A program made the translations under genes and the position numbers. This document shows, in pieces, positions 6,301-8,223 of a stretch of 8,223 nt of DNA (positions within the stretch are counted from its first letter, which is position 1; every line of letters begins with the position of its first letter). Origin of the DNA: an uncultured Oscillospiraceae bacterium (GTDB lineage: Bacteria > Bacillota > Clostridia > Oscillospirales > Ruminococcaceae); assembly GCA_910587465.1 (NCBI GenBank), contig CAJUMS010000104.1, forward strand, positions 1 to 8,223, read 5' to 3'. The notes below the pieces were generated by a model. The model made no database searches, was not told where the DNA came from, and was given only the letters and a program-made list of their open reading frames with translations.

Positions 6301-8157
6301 TTATATAGCGGTGTAACCCGCCAACATTCGGAGTTCGTTTATTTTGCTAAGTTGGGTTTTATCGGGTTTAATTTTATCCAGATATGCTTGTATTATTTCG
6401 GGTTTTGTCGCGTGTATCAGCTTGTGAACGTCGATGTGAACGATAATAAGATTTTTGTATTCGTCCGTACCGCCTTGACTTAACGGCTTTTTATGATGAC
6501 AATGAATTTCATCAATCCAAAGCACCTTGCCCGTAACGGCACATTTTCCGTATTGTGCGGCGTATAACGATACTCTGTTATCCATATATTCCACGCTTCT
6601 GTTTGGCAGATACGCTCTTGCGAGCATATGCAGCACATTCATTACCGTTTCGTCGAATTTAAGATTTCGGTGAATTTCTTCTCTGCCCTCTGTCGTATAC
6701 TTGCATATCTTTCTCTTCTTGTACATTGGGTTCTTAGTCTGCACATATCCTATTGGACACAACGGTTCGCCATTGATATATCTCATCATTTTGCTTTTTC
6801 CGTAATGTTCCGCAATATATTTCCGACTTGCAGAGCCGCGTTTTTCAAGCCGCCCTTTAAGCCTGTTATTTAAAACCGTATTTATTTGAAACTGAATTGC
6901 CATACAATCAAGACTTACGGCTGTTGCATATCTATAATAATTATGAACGCCGAAAACAATAGAATTATATCGATAAATTTTCTTTATTTCATCTTCGGTA
7001 TTCCTGCGAAATTTAATAGCCTTAATTTGCTCTTTCAGCTATTCGGTCTCGCGCTTTACGGCTTTATCGGACATATGTGACCTTACAACGAATTTCCCCC
7101 CTTTCCGAACCGCCTTTAATTTAAACCCTAAAAATTCAGAATAATGCTTTTTGAGATTAACAACTTTCGATTTTTCCTCGCTGATTTCCAGCGAAAGTCT
7201 GTCTTTCAGCCATTGCTTGACAGCAATAAAAACCTTATCAGCGTCACTCCGTTTCCGACAGAATATTTTAAAATCGTCCGCATATCTTACGATATACATT
7301 TCCTTTAATCTGCTTGTTCTAAGCGCCCTATATATTGAGCCTTTATTTTCCGTTCCTATTTTTGAATAAGAAACTTTATACTCATTATATGTGGGCATAT
7401 TTTCCCATTGGCTGCTTATCCACCAATCCAACTCGTTTAGCACGATATTTGCCAATAATGGCGATAGGATACCGCCTTGGGGTGTGCCTTTTATCGGATA
7501 TTGTGTGCTGCCATCGGGCATTACAATAGGTGCTTTCAGCATTTACTTGACTATGCAGATTAGCTGTTTATCCCGTATTCCCAAAGTCCACATTTGGCGT
7601 ATCAGCTTTGAATGATTAACGTTATCAAAGAAGCCCTTAATGTCAACGTCCACAACAAAATGTAAATTCTGCTGCTGTATCATTCTGTAGCATTGCGCCA
7701 ATGCGTGTTCCGCTGACCTGTTAGGTCTGAAACCGTTGCTGCGTTCGTGAAACTTTGCCTCGCATATTGGCTCTAATACCTGTAAAATGCATTGCTGCAC
7801 TAATCGGTCAATAATAGTCGGTATTCCCAGAGGTCTGGTTTTACCGTTCGGTTTTGGGATTTCTACTCGCCGTACTGGTCTAGGCTTGTAGAATTTGAAT
7901 TTTCTCTGAATTATCTCAACAAGTTTTTCGGTAGACAGCCGTTCTATATCCTTTATACTTAGCTTGTCCACTCCACTTGTATGACTACCCGAATTGCGTT
8001 TGATATTTCTGTACGCAAGCCTTATATTTTCTTCCGAAGAAATAATCCCCATAAGATTTGTGAAGACATCACCTTGTTTGCTTTTCGCATATAATTTATC
8101 AAAGCAATCCTGCAAGTCGTAGTATTCCGAATGTCTTAGTTTCTTGCGCTTTGTCAT
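6301..8157 (-). pseudogene. ltrA: Group II intron reverse transcriptase/maturase with HNH endonuclease, two internal stops
   Basis: The frame is continuous from ATG 8157 to TAA 6301-6303: 618 codons, the usual family length. It is broken by TAA at codon 205 (7543-7545) and TAG at codon 373 (7039-7041). Reverse transcriptase blocks are present in order: RT1 VEIPKPNGKTRPLGIP (about 98-113), RT2 SNGFRPNRSAEHAL (140-153), RT3 DVDIKGFFDN (170-179), RT4 GTPQGGILSPL (224-234), the catalytic YADD (292-295) and LGFKL (343-347). The maturase X domain follows. Last is an HNH endonuclease (about 535-600) with CAVTG, EIHCHHKKPL and NLIIVHIDVHKLIH. The stops probably replace Lys (IVK-stop-MLKAP) and Gln or Lys (RETE-stop-LKEQ), one base change each. 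No frameshift is seen, which suggests recent inactivation. A related intron elsewhere in the genome could supply maturase. A GGGGGAG ribosome site supports ATG 8157 over the TTG at 8163. Confidence 0.9.
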
Positions 8158-8163
8158 AGGCAA

Positions 8164-8170
8164 CTCCCCC
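8164..8170 (-). promoter_or_regulatory. Ribosome binding site of the intron-encoded protein
   Basis: The minus strand reads GGGGGAG six bases before the ATG at 8157. It abuts the in-frame TTG at 8163, which is therefore too close to serve as the start. Confidence 0.65.
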
Positions 8171-8190
8171 TACTATAATATATTTATCGG

Positions 8191-8221
8191 GTAAATCCAC
8201 GGCAAGCCAGCCATGGTTTAC
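8191..8221 (-). ncRNA. Intron RNA hairpin upstream of the maturase start
   Basis: GUAAA-CCAUGGC pairs with GCCGUGG-A-UUUAC: 12 pairs with one G-U and one bulged A, around the loop UGGCUU. It lies about 20 bases before the ribosome site. By position it is either the end of domain III or the start of domain IV, where IVa-type stems bind the maturase in other group II introns. The assignment is tentative because the neighbouring intron RNA is cut off by the window edge. Confidence 0.5.
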
Positions 8222-8223
8222 AC

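Larger units (their letters stand above)
6161..8223 (-). mobile_element. Group II intron, 3' portion, inserted in the coupling-protein gene
   Basis: Group II introns are self-splicing retroelements that move with help from an encoded reverse transcriptase/maturase. Visible here, in minus-strand order, are a stable hairpin, the protein-coding domain IV, domain V and domain VI. The 3' end is placed at 6161 for two reasons: the bulged A of domain VI (6168) is then the eighth base from the end, and the intron ends in AT, matching the usual AY. Coupling-protein coding resumes directly at 6160 with CTCTGTCCAAG. The 5' end (GUGYG) and domains I-III lie beyond 8223, so EBS/IBS pairing cannot be read. 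The ribozyme 3' core looks intact, while the protein has two stops. Confidence 0.85.

Noticed and set aside
7039..7545. Idea that the intron protein uses recoded stop codons
   Set aside because: Both TAA and TAG would need to be recoded, while the other genes here use TAA as an ordinary end. Simple nonsense mutation is the more economical reading.
1..8223. CRISPR array, tRNA or rRNA genes
   Set aside because: No regularly spaced direct repeats, cloverleaf-like sequence or rRNA-like sequence was seen on either strand.

Overview
The window looks like accessory DNA from an anaerobic, plant-fibre-associated Clostridia (Ruminococcaceae/Oscillospiraceae-like) genome or metagenomic contig. This is inferred from three things: secreted family 2 carbohydrate-binding modules, a giant multidomain surface-type protein with fibronectin III and PKD domains, and a clostridial-type conjugation gene carrying a group II intron. 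No taxonomic marker gene is present.

Left block (about 57-4998, all minus strand). A very large open frame encodes a beta-helix-like repeat region, FN3 domains, an Ig-like domain, FN3, PKD, a carboxypeptidase-regulatory-like domain and a C-terminal domain I cannot name. Sixty-one bases downstream lies a secreted protein with two CBM2 domains, probably in the same transcript. Both look truncated. The large gene has lost its natural 5' end at a junction near 4998. The CBM2 gene stops just after its Pro/Asp-rich linker, close to the left edge.

Right block (about 4998-8223). From left to right it holds: the 3' remnant of an AgrC-like GHKL sensor histidine kinase (plus strand, one frameshift); the 3' exon of a VirD4/TraG-type conjugative coupling protein (minus strand, one frameshift and one in-frame TGA); and a group II intron inserted in that gene (minus strand, 5' part beyond the window). 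The intron keeps a textbook 34-nt domain V and a domain VI with a bulged A. Its reverse transcriptase/maturase/HNH protein is complete in length but has two in-frame stops, TAA and TAG.

Together the right block is the wreck of an integrative conjugative element invaded by a retroelement, joined at a sharp seam to a surface-protein locus whose 4-kb frame is still open. I see no clear new defence or CRISPR-like system. The most unusual points are the chimeric seam at about 4998, the intron placement next to the coupling protein's ATPase motifs, and the unassigned architecture of the large surface protein.
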